In this document: one piece after another, positions 10,056 through 17,989 of the stretch
How positions within the stretch are numbered: position 1 is the stretch's first letter
How the letters are laid out: every line of letters starts with the position of its first letter
Source: Henriciella marina DSM 19595
GTDB lineage: Bacteria; Pseudomonadota; Alphaproteobacteria; Caulobacterales; Hyphomonadaceae
Assembly: GCF_000376805.1 (NCBI RefSeq)
Contig: NZ_AQXT01000002.1
Coordinates: 124,001 to 188,000, forward strand
Reading direction: 5' to 3'
DNA: 64,000 nucleotides
Program-made: the position numbers and the translations under genes
Notes under the pieces: model-generated
Seen by the model: only the letters and a program-made list of their open reading frames with translations
The model's database searches: none
Told to the model about the DNA's origin: nothing

Positions 10056-11264
10056 CTAGCTGTAGATTTCAAAAAGGCCAGCCGCGCCCATGCCGCCACC
10101 GACGCACATTGTGACAACGCCCCATTTTGCACCACGACGCTTGCCTTCGAGCAGGATTGAGCCTGTGCAACGCGCACCGGTCATGCCGAATGGGTGGCCG
10201 ATGGAGATCGAGCCGCCATTGACGTTGTACTTCTCAGGGTCGATGCCGAGACGGTCGCGGCTGTAGAGACACTGCGAGGCGAAAGCTTCGTTAAGCTCCC
10301 AGAGGTCGATATCGTCGACTTTCAGGCCGTGACGCTCAAGCAGACGTGGCACAGCGAAGACCGGGCCAATGCCCATCTCGTCCGGATCACAGCCAGCGAC
10401 GTTGAAACCAACGAAACGGCCGAGCGGCTCAATGTTGCGCTTCTTGGCTTCAGCCGCTTCCATGACGACAACAGCTGCGGCGCCATCTGAAAGCTGCGAG
10501 GCGTTGCCAGCGGTGACGTATTTGCCTTCCTTGACGACCTGGCCGCCGGAGAAGACCGGCTTCAGGCCTTGAAGCGACTCAAACGTGGTGCCGGGGCGGT
10601 TACAGTCGTCGCGGTCGGCGACGACGTCCTGATAGGTTTCTTCACCGGTTTCGCGGTTGACCAGTTTCATGCGCGTGTTGAGCGGCACGATTTCTTCAGC
10701 CATCCAGCCTTGTTGCTGGAAATTGGCGGTCCGCTTCTGGCTTTCCGCGGCATACATGTCCTGGGCCTCGCGGCTGACATCGTAGCGGTCGGCAACGATT
10801 TCGGCCGTCTCGATCATCGTCATCCAGATCGCAGGCCACTTTTTCATCAGCTGCTCTTCGGTGTAGCGATGCGTGTTCATGTGACCGGAACGCGAGACCA
10901 GCGAGAGGGACTCAACACCGCCGCCGATCGCCACCGGTGCACCTTCATTGGTGACGGTGTGGGCTGCGTTCGCAATGGCCTGCAGGCCCGACGAGCAGAA
11001 ACGGTTGATGGTCGCGCCCGATGTGGACGATGGGCAACCGGCCCAGAGGGCGGCGTTGCGCGCAACATTGTGACCGGTGGCACCTTCAGGCTGGGCCGCG
11101 CCGAGGAATACATCCTCGACCTCGGCAGCGTCGATACCAGCGCGCTCGATGGCGCCCTTGATCGCGTGGCCGGCCATTGTAATGCCGTGTGTGTCGTTAA
11201 GCGCGCCGCGGCCAGCTTTGGTAAGCGGCGTGCGAGCGGTTGAAACGATGACTGCTTCTCTCAT
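10056..11264 (-). CDS. Acetyl-CoA C-acyltransferase (thiolase)
   Basis: A 402-aa thiolase. The nucleophilic cysteine is in [10 protein letters not shown], the conserved His is in [16 protein letters not shown], and the second catalytic cysteine is in [13 protein letters not shown]. It cleaves 3-ketoacyl-CoA, or condenses acetyl-CoA, in fatty acid metabolism. The open frame extends to 11564, but ATG at 11264 is chosen because it has an excellent GGAGGAG ribosome-binding site about 9 bases upstream and starts the family-typical [13 protein letters not shown]. Together with the acyl-CoA dehydrogenase at 13474 and ETF-QO at 39710 it fits beta-oxidation, though these genes are unlinked. Confidence 0.95.
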   Translation of the reverse strand: MREAVIVSTARTPLTKAGRGALNDTHGITMAGHAIKGAIERAGIDAAEVEDVFLGAAQPEGATGHNVARNAALWAGCPSSTSGATINRFCSSGLQAIANAAHTVTNEGAPVAIGGGVESLSLVSRSGHMNTHRYTEEQLMKKWPAIWMTMIETAEIVADRYDVSREAQDMYAAESQKRTANFQQQGWMAEEIVPLNTRMKLVNRETGEETYQDVVADRDDCNRPGTTFESLQGLKPVFSGGQVVKEGKYVTAGNASQLSDGAAAVVVMEAAEAKKRNIEPLGRFVGFNVAGCDPDEMGIGPVFAVPRLLERHGLKVDDIDLWELNEAFASQCLYSRDRLGIDPEKYNVNGGSISIGHPFGMTGARCTGSILLEGKRRGAKWGVVTMCVGGGMGAAGLFEIYS

Positions 11265-11383
11265 GATAATGTCTCCTCCAGACAGGTTCTCGTTTGTTGC
11301 GCTGCAACCTAACGGGGCCTCTGCCATGAAGCCAGCACAAATTAGCGATTTGCTGGAAGAGGCCGCGCCTGCCTTCTCGGCCG

Positions 11384-11408
11384 GGAACAGAACGGGGAAG
11401 CGTCCGTT
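11384..11408 (+). promoter_or_regulatory. Candidate sigma-EcfG (general stress) promoter for the DUF4112 gene
   Basis: GGAAC at 11384-11388 and CGTT at 11405-11408 are separated by exactly 16 bases. This matches the alphaproteobacterial EcfG consensus (GGAAC, 16-17 bases, CGTT). It ends 25 bases before the DUF4112 ATG, in the right orientation. Confidence 0.55.
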
Positions 11409-11433
11409 GCTCAAATGAAAGGAATATTCATCT

Positions 11434-11805
11434 ATGCCGACAGGAAATCGCGCCGACATCGACAGACTTGCCCGCCTGCTGGATACCCAGTTCAAACTGC
11501 CGGGAACGAACTTCCGGTTCGGGCTTGATGGCATTATCGGGCTTATCCCCGGGGTTGGCGACACGATTTCGGGTGGGCTTGGCCTCTACATCGTACACCG
11601 CGCGCGCCAGGAAGGTGCCTCCGGCGGTATGATCTTCAAGATGATCTGGAATCTTCTGGTCGACACGATACTGGGCGCGATCCCGCTTGTGGGCGACCTC
11701 TTTGACTTCGCCCACAAGGCAAATGCCAAGAATGCCAGAATGTTGCAGCAGCATCTCGACAAGCATGAGGCCACCCTAAAGCCTGTTGGCCGTGGGCGTG
11801 CTTAG
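11434..11805 (+). CDS. DUF4112 domain membrane protein
   Basis: A 123-aa protein matching the DUF4112 pattern: an N-terminal amphipathic stretch ([19 protein letters not shown]), a glycine-rich [18 protein letters not shown] segment, a second hydrophobic segment around [17 protein letters not shown], and a charged tail. Family function is unknown; the two Gly-rich hydrophobic hairpins suggest membrane association. It follows an EcfG-type promoter candidate, which would place it in the general stress response. The ATG start is preceded by AAAGGA. Confidence 0.9.
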   Translation: MPTGNRADIDRLARLLDTQFKLPGTNFRFGLDGIIGLIPGVGDTISGGLGLYIVHRARQEGASGGMIFKMIWNLLVDTILGAIPLVGDLFDFAHKANAKNARMLQQHLDKHEATLKPVGRGRA

Positions 11806-11845
11806 GCGATAGACTTCGCGGTGGGCAACCTGCGGAGGCACAGAC

Positions 11846-12343
11846 ATGATTTCACCAGACCATGCGGCCCTTATGGCGCGGTACAATCGCTGGCAGAATG
11901 AAAGCCTTTATGCGGCGGCGGACACGCTGGATGATGCGGCGCGGCTTGCAGACCGGGGCGCGTTCTTCGGCTCCATTCATGAGACGCTCTCGCATATCCT
12001 CTGGGCCGACCGTATATGGCTTTCGCGCTTCGACGCTTGTGAAAAGCCGGGCTGCAAAGGCGATGAGACGCTGACCCTCTGGCCCGAATGGGCCGGGCTC
12101 AAGGCCGACCGGCTGGAGATGGATAACGTCATTGAAGAGTGGGCCACTGGTTTCGATGCCGCTGCGCTCGCAAGCGATCTCAGCTGGTACTCCGGCGCGG
12201 CCGGCCGCGACATGTCAAAGCCGGTCTGGCTGCTCGTCACCCATATCTTCAATCATCAGACCCATCATCGCGGACAGGTCCATGCCATGCTGACGGCAGC
12301 GGGCGCGAGGCCGGACGACACCGATCTCTTCTTGATGGGCTAG
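11846..12343 (+). CDS. DinB family protein
   Basis: A 165-aa four-helix-bundle protein of the DinB/YfiT superfamily. The metal-binding histidines are His50 in HETLSHILWAD and the C-terminal HIFNHQTHHRGQVH cluster. Members bind a divalent metal and often act as thiol-dependent transferases; the substrate here is not predictable. It starts 40 bases after the DUF4112 gene and has GGAGG upstream, so the two may share a transcript and the stress promoter. Confidence 0.9.
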   Translation: MISPDHAALMARYNRWQNESLYAAADTLDDAARLADRGAFFGSIHETLSHILWADRIWLSRFDACEKPGCKGDETLTLWPEWAGLKADRLEMDNVIEEWATGFDAAALASDLSWYSGAAGRDMSKPVWLLVTHIFNHQTHHRGQVHAMLTAAGARPDDTDLFLMG

Positions 12344-12428
12344 GCGCTCCCGGAGGGGGCCTTCCGCGCTGACTGGCGCAGGGTGGCTTTTTCCGGCAGA
12401 ATGGCCGCTGGTTATCGAGGGGGCGAAC

Positions 12429-12824
12429 ATGGCGAAAGTGATCGGGGTCGGCGGGATATTCTTTCTTTGCGAGAATGTCGACGCGACCAAGGACTGGTAT
12501 ACGCGCGTCCTGGGGATCGAGGCGTCGGAGTATGGCATCTCGTTCAGTCACGGTGAGGCGGCGAAGGTTTTTCCAAAAGGGGCGATGACGATTTTCGCGC
12601 CGTTCAAGGCTGGCAGCGATTATTTCAAGCCATCCGAACACGACGTCATGTTCAACCTGATGGTCGATGATCTCGATGGCATCCTGAAGATCGCAGAAGC
12701 GGCAGGTGCCGAGCAGGTCCAGCCGCTGGAGGATCATGATTATGGCCGGTTTGCGTGGCTGATGGATCCCGATGGACGGAAGGTCGAGCTGTGGCAGCCC
12801 AAGGAGCCGGCAGCCAGCACCTGA
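12429..12824 (+). CDS. VOC (glyoxalase/bleomycin-resistance fold) family protein
   Basis: A 131-aa single VOC domain with two beta-alpha-beta-beta-beta units. It starts GVGGIFFLCENVDATKDWYTRVLG and ends DYGRFAWLMDPDGRKVELWQP, the usual C-terminal metal-site region of the fold. Proteins of this class include lyases, dioxygenases and binding proteins, so no substrate is given. It is co-directional with the DinB gene, 85 bases downstream. Confidence 0.88.
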   Translation: MAKVIGVGGIFFLCENVDATKDWYTRVLGIEASEYGISFSHGEAAKVFPKGAMTIFAPFKAGSDYFKPSEHDVMFNLMVDDLDGILKIAEAAGAEQVQPLEDHDYGRFAWLMDPDGRKVELWQPKEPAAST

Positions 12825-12861
12825 TCACGAAATCGACGTTCGCTCATTATCGACAAAAAAA

Positions 12862-12885
12862 GCCGTCCTTCGACTGAAGGACGGC
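12862..12885 (-). terminator. Terminator of the 12918-13220 gene (possibly bidirectional)
   Basis: A 10-bp perfect stem (12862-12871 with 12876-12885) closes a 4-base loop. On the minus strand it is followed by seven T residues. On the plus strand it is followed by AAGTTTATT, so it may also weakly stop the VOC transcript. Confidence 0.85.
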
Positions 12886-12917
12886 AAGTTTATTCAGAGA
12901 AGTGAGATGAAGCTTAA

Positions 12918-13220
12918 CTAGTCTTTCGCAGCCGTATTGCATTCGGCCAGGTCTTCCTCGGAGAGGGCACCATTGGTCGATTCAAACGATGCGAGGACGC
13001 CCACTTCAGAGGCGACTTGCTTGCACGTGCGCACCGTGGCGGTGCGACGGTTGAGTTCAGCGACACAAGTGTCGGCATCGCAGCTCCAAATGGCCTTGGC
13101 AGCGACGACGCTGTCCTGGGCGTCGGCAGGCGTGACGAGCTTTGCGGTGAAGGCGGTGCCGGCGATGGCTGGCATGGCGATGGCGGCAAAACCAGCAGTA
13201 ACAGCGATAGAGCGGATCAT
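12918..13220 (-). CDS. Small secreted protein, CC_3452-like
   Basis: A 100-aa protein with a signal peptide (MIRSIAVTAGFAAIAMPAIA) and a mature part of about 80 residues holding four cysteines: WSCDADTC, TCKQVA and ECNTAAKD. The spacing (W-x-C, C-x-AELNRR, C-K-x-x-A-x-x-x-G, then a final CN) resembles small secreted proteins of Caulobacterales known as the CC_3452 family; this match is from memory. No function is known. It is monocistronic with its own terminator, and a palindromic site lies in its upstream region. Confidence 0.75.
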   Translation of the reverse strand: MIRSIAVTAGFAAIAMPAIAGTAFTAKLVTPADAQDSVVAAKAIWSCDADTCVAELNRRTATVRTCKQVASEVGVLASFESTNGALSEEDLAECNTAAKD

Positions 13221-13290
13221 TGGGAGGAAACCTTTCGGGGTCAGGGGCTGTCTTTTATTGTGTGATGAGACTTATTAATGACCGCTGAAC

Positions 13291-13320
13291 AAAATGTCAA
13301 TCATTCAGCAGTGACATTTT
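13291..13320. promoter_or_regulatory. Palindromic operator-like site
   Basis: AAAATGTCA at 13291-13299 and its exact reverse complement TGACATTTT at 13312-13320 are separated by 12 bases. The dyad sits between the divergent secreted-protein gene and the acyl-CoA dehydrogenase gene. Such AT-ended 9-bp arms are typical of dimeric repressor sites, but no regulator is encoded nearby. Confidence 0.45.
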
Positions 13321-13473
13321 CGTGAATTTCGTTGTCCCGTATCTTCTGCCCGATGTGCACCGCGTCAAAATCTCTGATCGCTTGACGCAACGGCCCGCAT
13401 TGATGCGGCTGTCGGCGCCGGTATCCTCTCCTGCAAACAAGACAAAAGCAGATAAGCGCCAGGGAGAGCCAAT

Positions 13474-14784
13474 ATGGACTTCAATATTCCAGAAGAGATC
13501 GCAGACTACCTCGTCGTGCTCGACAAGTTCATTGAGGACAAGATCAAGCCGCTCGAGCAGAAGGACGACAATATCCGTTTCTTCGACCACCGGCGCGAAT
13601 GGGCACGGACAGATTTCGACAATGACGGACTGCCGCGCAAGGAATGGGAAGACCTGCTGCGACAGGCGCGCCAGATCGCCGATGAGGCGGGCCATCTTCG
13701 CTATGCACTGCCCAAGGAGTTCGGCGGGCAGGACGGCACCAATCTCGGCATGGCGATCATCCGTGAGCACCTCGCCCGCAAGGGTCTTGGCCTTCACAAC
13801 GACCTTCAGAATGAACACTCCATCGTCGGGAACATGCCGCAGATTCTGATGCTGCGTGACTTTGCGCGCCCTGAGCAGAAGCACCTGATCCAGGATGCGC
13901 TCGACGGGAAGTTCCGCGCCACCTTCGGCCTCACAGAGCCGCATCACGGCTCTGATGCCACGCATATGGAAACGCGCGCCGTCAAAGAGACACGCGACGG
14001 CGTCGATGGCTGGCTGATCAATGGCGAGAAGATGTGGATCACCGGCATGCACCATGCCAGCCACATGATGTGCTTCTGCCGGACATCCGGCGAGGATGGT
14101 GACGCGCGCGGCATTTCTTGCCTTCTGGTCCCGGCAGATGATCCGGGCATCACGATCGAAGAGTATATGTGGACATTCAATATGCCCACGGACCATCCGC
14201 GTCTGACGATCAATAATGTGTGGGTGCCGGAAAGTGCGCTCTTCGGCCCGCCTGAGGGTGGCCTTGCGCTCGCCCAGCACTTTGTTCACGAGAACCGGAT
14301 CCGCCAGGCGGCCAGTTCCTGCGGCGCGGCGATGTACTGCATTACCGAAGCGATCAACTACGCCAATGAGCGTCGTCCCTTCGGCAAGGCATTGTCGCAC
14401 AATCAGGCGATCCAGTTCCCGCTGGTCGAGCTGTCGACGCAAGCCGAGATGCTGCGCCTCCTGATCTTCAAGACGGCCTGGGAGATGGACCATATGTCGA
14501 AGCCGGATGTTGCCATCTATCTCTCCGACAAGGTGTCGATGTGTAACTATTACGCCAACAGGCTCTGCTGCGACGCAGCTGACCGGGCGATGCAGGTACA
14601 TGGCGGCATGGGCTATTCGCGTCACAAGCCGTTCGAGCACATCTATCGCCACCACCGTCGCTACCGGATCACGGAAGGCTCCGAAGAGATCCAGATGCGC
14701 AAGGTTGCCGGACATCTGTTTGGCTTCATGGGCCCGAACAAGGGCAAGAACCGTAATGAGCCATTCGACTTTGCGGTTCGGTAG
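13474..14784 (+). CDS. Acyl-CoA dehydrogenase family protein
   Basis: A 436-aa flavoenzyme of the acyl-CoA dehydrogenase superfamily. Family signatures visible are FGLTEPHHGSDA (FAD and substrate binding), GEKMWITGMHHAS, the arginine-containing RRPFGKALSHNQAIQF and the C-terminal MQVHGGMGYSRHKPFEHIYR followed by RITEGSEEIQMR. It oxidises an acyl-CoA at the alpha-beta bond and passes electrons to ETF and then ETF-QO (encoded at 39710). Its length is slightly above the usual ~380-400 aa because of a longer N-terminal helix region. A palindromic site about 150 bases upstream may be its operator. Confidence 0.94.
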   Translation: MDFNIPEEIADYLVVLDKFIEDKIKPLEQKDDNIRFFDHRREWARTDFDNDGLPRKEWEDLLRQARQIADEAGHLRYALPKEFGGQDGTNLGMAIIREHLARKGLGLHNDLQNEHSIVGNMPQILMLRDFARPEQKHLIQDALDGKFRATFGLTEPHHGSDATHMETRAVKETRDGVDGWLINGEKMWITGMHHASHMMCFCRTSGEDGDARGISCLLVPADDPGITIEEYMWTFNMPTDHPRLTINNVWVPESALFGPPEGGLALAQHFVHENRIRQAASSCGAAMYCITEAINYANERRPFGKALSHNQAIQFPLVELSTQAEMLRLLIFKTAWEMDHMSKPDVAIYLSDKVSMCNYYANRLCCDAADRAMQVHGGMGYSRHKPFEHIYRHHRRYRITEGSEEIQMRKVAGHLFGFMGPNKGKNRNEPFDFAVR

Positions 14785-14833
14785 AGGGTTACTCGCCAGT
14801 TAAGGGAAACTGGCACATGCATTGCACTTCATT

Positions 14834-14862
14834 AGCGAAGAGGCCGTGAGGCTTTTTTCGCT
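14834..14862 (+). terminator. Probable terminator after the acyl-CoA dehydrogenase gene
   Basis: AGCGAAGAGGCC pairs with GGCTTTTTTCGCT (one bulged T, some G-T pairs) around a GTGA loop, with the T-run at 14853-14858 inside the right arm. A smaller perfect 7-bp hairpin without a T-run precedes it at 14795-14814. Confidence 0.5.
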
Positions 14863-14879
14863 GATGAGGGAGCAGGGCG

Positions 14880-16079
14880 ATGAAGACAGCAATCAGGAAT
14901 TTTGGCAGCGACACATCTGGTGCCTCGGCCGTCATTTTTTCGCTGGTCGCTGTCGCCCTTGTGGCGGTTGCCGGGCTGACGCTGGACCTCCAGCGCGGCT
15001 CCAACGCCGACAACAGGCTTCAGGCCTCTCTCGATAGCGCAGCCCTCGCCGGGGCGAAGGCGCTGGAAGATTCTTCTTTGACTGATGCTGAAGTGACGGC
15101 ACTGGCCGAGGCTGCTTTTGCCGCGAATATGGCAGGGGCGTCAGCAGACCTTGTCTGCGATGAGCTACGCGTCGACATCGACCGGCTGTCGGGCCGTGTC
15201 CGCGCCGATACGGGCTGCAGCGTCCCGACAACGGTGGCCAACCTCGTTCAGGTCAATGAGCTATCCATAAATGAAGCGTCGACGGCGCGCGCGGCGATCA
15301 CAAGGCTGGATGTCGCCATGATGCTGGATGTGTCTGGTTCGATGTCAGGCGACAAGATTAATGCGCTGAAGGATGCGGCGGGCGAAGCCATCGATATTCT
15401 GGTGAATGAGCGGACAGGTGACCGGGTGCGCGTCGCCTTCAATTCCTATTCGACGTCGGTCAATGCAGGCAGCTATCTGAACGCGGTGACCGATCCCGAC
15501 GATCGCCGCCGCTCTGGAAGTTGTGTCTCGGAACGTGCTGGCGTCTGGGCCTGGCGCGACGAAGCACCGGGCAACCGCCGGTGGCTCGGGCAAGAAGCAA
15601 CCCGCTGTCCTGCGTCGTCTGTCGAACCGCTCACAAGCGAGCCAGCCCGTCTAAAGGCCGCGATCGACGGCTTGGTCGCTGACGGCCTCACCGCAGGTCA
15701 TATCGGTGTGGCCTGGGCCTGGTATCTGATTTCACCGGAGTGGTCGTCTATCTGGCCGGCTGCGTCTGCGCCGCTCGCCTATGATGCGCCAAATTCCAAG
15801 AAAGCTGTCATCCTGATGACGGATGGCGAGTTCAATACAGCCTATGCCCGCGGCCAGGGTAATAGCGCCCAGCAGGCAAAGAAGCTTTGCCGCCGAATGC
15901 GCGATGAGGGTGTGATTGTCTATGCGGTCGCGTTTGATGCACCGTGGTCGGCCAAGCGAACCCTCGAAGACTGCGCAGGCTCCTCCGATCGCTATTTTGA
16001 GGCCGGAAACGGCGAGGAGCTGCGCGCAGCCTACCGGGCGATCGCAAGCCAGCTCAGCAATCTGTCACTAACTGAGTAG
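14880..16079 (+). CDS. TadE/TadG-like pilus assembly protein with VWA domain
   Basis: A 399-aa protein. It has an N-terminal TadG-type membrane segment (GASAVIFSLVAVALVAVAGLTLDLQRG) followed by the typical RLQASLDSAALAGAKAL helix. A von Willebrand A domain then carries the metal-ion site DVSGSMSGD and a later LMTDGEFNT. TadG-like proteins are surface or periplasmic components linked to Flp (tight adherence) pili, anchored at the inner membrane by the N-terminus. No other tad or cpa gene is in the window, so this is a solitary copy. Upstream is the acyl-CoA dehydrogenase with a terminator between; downstream is the glycine riboswitch. Confidence 0.9.
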   Translation: MKTAIRNFGSDTSGASAVIFSLVAVALVAVAGLTLDLQRGSNADNRLQASLDSAALAGAKALEDSSLTDAEVTALAEAAFAANMAGASADLVCDELRVDIDRLSGRVRADTGCSVPTTVANLVQVNELSINEASTARAAITRLDVAMMLDVSGSMSGDKINALKDAAGEAIDILVNERTGDRVRVAFNSYSTSVNAGSYLNAVTDPDDRRRSGSCVSERAGVWAWRDEAPGNRRWLGQEATRCPASSVEPLTSEPARLKAAIDGLVADGLTAGHIGVAWAWYLISPEWSSIWPAASAPLAYDAPNSKKAVILMTDGEFNTAYARGQGNSAQQAKKLCRRMRDEGVIVYAVAFDAPWSAKRTLEDCAGSSDRYFEAGNGEELRAAYRAIASQLSNLSLTE

Positions 16080-16172
16080 AAGCTAGCCATAGCGCAGGAT
16101 TCTAAAAATCAGACCGCTGTGGGCGCTTGCCGAAGCTGCTGATCCGAAATAGGTGTGGGGGAAGTTAACTCC

Positions 16173-16368
16173 CTCCCGGGAGAGAGCAGGCCTTGTAGAC
16201 CTGCCGCCGAAGGCGCAACCGCCCCGGAAACGCTCAGGCAAAAGGACCGGGAGAGATCTAAACGCTGGAAAGAGGTAGACCGACACTGGTTCGGTCAGAA
16301 GCCTCGCCGAAGGAGCAAGCCGGCCCATCCCAGGGCTTTGGCGGAATCTCTCAGGCGCCAAGACAGCG
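16173..16368 (+). promoter_or_regulatory. Tandem glycine riboswitch upstream of gcvT
   Basis: Two consecutive aptamers are visible. Aptamer 1 spans about 16173-16253, closed by CTCCCGG pairing with CCGGGAG, with core GCCGAAGG and GCTCAGGCAAAAGGACC. Aptamer 2 spans about 16263-16368, closed by CGCTG with CAGCG, with core CGCCGAAGGAGCAA and ATCTCTCAGGCGCCAAGAC. These are the conserved glycine-binding junctions. The nine-base linker gives the usual tandem arrangement. Glycine binding should turn on the glycine cleavage operon. Confidence 0.95.
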
Positions 16369-16382
16369 GGGGCGGCAACTCG

Positions 16383-16406
16383 ACCTGGATCGTCCGGGTG
16401 GAGAGG
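16383..16406 (+). promoter_or_regulatory. Expression-platform hairpin next to the gcvT ribosome-binding site
   Basis: ACCTGGA (16383-16389) can pair with TCCGGGT (16393-16399) with one G-T pair. The helix directly abuts GGAGAGG at 16400-16406, the likely ribosome-binding site for the ATG at 16416. The position suggests translational rather than transcriptional control, which is inference. Confidence 0.4.
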
Positions 16407-16415
16407 CCGTTTCAA

Positions 16416-17585
16416 ATGTCAAAGGGCGCCATGGCTGATCAAGCAAACAACTCGCTTCGCAAGACCCCACTGCACAGCCTTCACGAAGAGGCTGGCGGCA
16501 AGCTGGTCCCGTTCGCTGGCTATGAAATGCCAGTCCAGTTCGAAGGCGTGAAGCCTGAACATCTCTGGACCCGCGAACATGCTGGTCTGTTTGATGTCTC
16601 TCATATGGGCCCATGCTTCCTCTTTCTGAAAGAGGGGCTCGGCGAGCCTGGCGCGCATGAGAAGATCTCCGCGCTGATCGAGCGGCTGGTGCCAAGCGCG
16701 ATCTCGACGCTGAAGCCGGGGCAGGGGCGTCTGACGGTGCTGCTCAATGATGAAGGCGGCATCCTGGACGATCTAATCATCACACGGATGCCGGACGAGA
16801 ACCTGCAGGGCATGCTCTACATCGTGGTCAACGGCGCGGTGAAGCAGGAAGACTGGGCGCTGATCCGCGAGACGCTCGGCGATGAGGCGCAGCTGCAGAC
16901 CGCGGATGATCGCATTCTGGTGGCGCTGCAGGGCCCCGAAGCCGAGGCGGTGCTCACCCCGCATTTTCCCGAAGCTGCCGACCTCAGCTTCATGCGGTGC
17001 GCGCATGTCGTGAAGGATGGCGAGCGCTACATGGTATCGCGATGCGGCTATACCGGCGAGGACGGGTTTGAGCTCCTTCTGCCGAATAGCGAAACCGGGC
17101 TTGGCTATGTCCGCAAGCTGCTGGCCGATGATCGGGTCAAGCCGATTGGTCTCGGGGCGCGCGATAGCCTGCGGCTGGAAGCCGGACTTTGCCTCTACGG
17201 TCATGACATGGACGCCAGCCGGACACCGGTCGAAGCAGACCTGCAATGGGTCATCCAGAAATCACGGCGGGCACGCATGGATTTTCCCGGCGCGGCGAAA
17301 ATCCTCGACCAGATGACCAATGGTCCAGCTCAAAAGCGTGTCGGTATCCGGCCGCTTGAGCGCGCGCCGGCCCGTGAGGGTACGGGAATACATGCGGACG
17401 GGCTGAAAGTCGGCGTGGTCACGTCAGGCGGTTTCGGCCCTAGCGTCGATGCGCCCATCGCCATGGGCTATGTCCGCGCAGATCTCGCAGAACCCGGTAC
17501 GAAAATTGACCTTATGGTGCGGGGCAAGGCCCGCGCCGGAGAGGTCGCCGCCCTGCCATTCGTCAAATCAAATTACAAACGTTGA
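16416..17585 (+). CDS. gcvT: Glycine cleavage system aminomethyltransferase (T protein)
   Basis: A 389-aa aminomethyltransferase that transfers the methylene unit from the H-protein-bound intermediate to tetrahydrofolate, releasing ammonia. Family marks are LRKTPLHSLHEEAGGKLVPFAGYEMPVQF at the N-terminus, LFDVSHMG, the folate-site region VSRCGYTGEDGFE, and the C-terminal GVVTSGGFGPSVDAPIAMGYV. The open frame extends back into the riboswitch to 16155, but ATG at 16416 follows GGAGAGG at 9-base spacing; ATG at 16431 is an alternative. First gene of the riboswitch-controlled gcv operon; gcvH follows after 12 bases. Confidence 0.96.
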   Translation: MSKGAMADQANNSLRKTPLHSLHEEAGGKLVPFAGYEMPVQFEGVKPEHLWTREHAGLFDVSHMGPCFLFLKEGLGEPGAHEKISALIERLVPSAISTLKPGQGRLTVLLNDEGGILDDLIITRMPDENLQGMLYIVVNGAVKQEDWALIRETLGDEAQLQTADDRILVALQGPEAEAVLTPHFPEAADLSFMRCAHVVKDGERYMVSRCGYTGEDGFELLLPNSETGLGYVRKLLADDRVKPIGLGARDSLRLEAGLCLYGHDMDASRTPVEADLQWVIQKSRRARMDFPGAAKILDQMTNGPAQKRVGIRPLERAPAREGTGIHADGLKVGVVTSGGFGPSVDAPIAMGYVRADLAEPGTKIDLMVRGKARAGEVAALPFVKSNYKR

Positions 17586-17597
17586 GGACTTAGCCAG

Positions 17598-17987
17598 ATG
17601 ACACAATTCACCCAGCAGACGACCTTTTATACCGAGGATCATGAATGGGTCACGGTACATGGTGATCTCGCCACGGTCGGCATCACGAAGTTTGCGGCCG
17701 AACAACTCGGCGATGTCGTTTTTGTCGAGACCCCCGAGGTCGGCAAGACCTTCAGCAAGGGCGACGAAATGGCTGTCGTCGAGAGCGTGAAAGCCGCGTC
17801 TGACGTCTATGCGCCGCTGTCTGGCGAAGTCATCGATGCCAATGGCGCGCTGGCCGACGCCCCTGAAAAAGTGAACGAGCATCCAGAGAGTGAAGGCTGG
17901 TTCTGCGTCATCAAGTTTTCTGATGGCGCCGAGACCCGCAATCTCATGGACAAGGAAGCCTATTTCGAGTTCTGCAAAGGACAATAA
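17598..17987 (+). CDS. gcvH: Glycine cleavage system H protein
   Basis: A 129-aa lipoyl carrier protein. The lipoylated lysine is Lys62 in [18 protein letters not shown], in the normal hammerhead hairpin. The N-terminal [27 protein letters not shown] is a textbook match. It shuttles the aminomethyl group between the P protein (gcvPA/PB) and the T protein. It lies 12 bases after gcvT and 2 bases before gcvPA, so the genes are almost certainly co-transcribed. Confidence 0.97.
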   Translation: MTQFTQQTTFYTEDHEWVTVHGDLATVGITKFAAEQLGDVVFVETPEVGKTFSKGDEMAVVESVKAASDVYAPLSGEVIDANGALADAPEKVNEHPESEGWFCVIKFSDGAETRNLMDKEAYFEFCKGQ

Positions 17988-17989
17988 TC

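Noticed and set aside
10569-11243. Long plus-strand frame opposite the thiolase
   Set aside because: Antisense to a clear thiolase with catalytic motifs; no domain, no ribosome-binding site.
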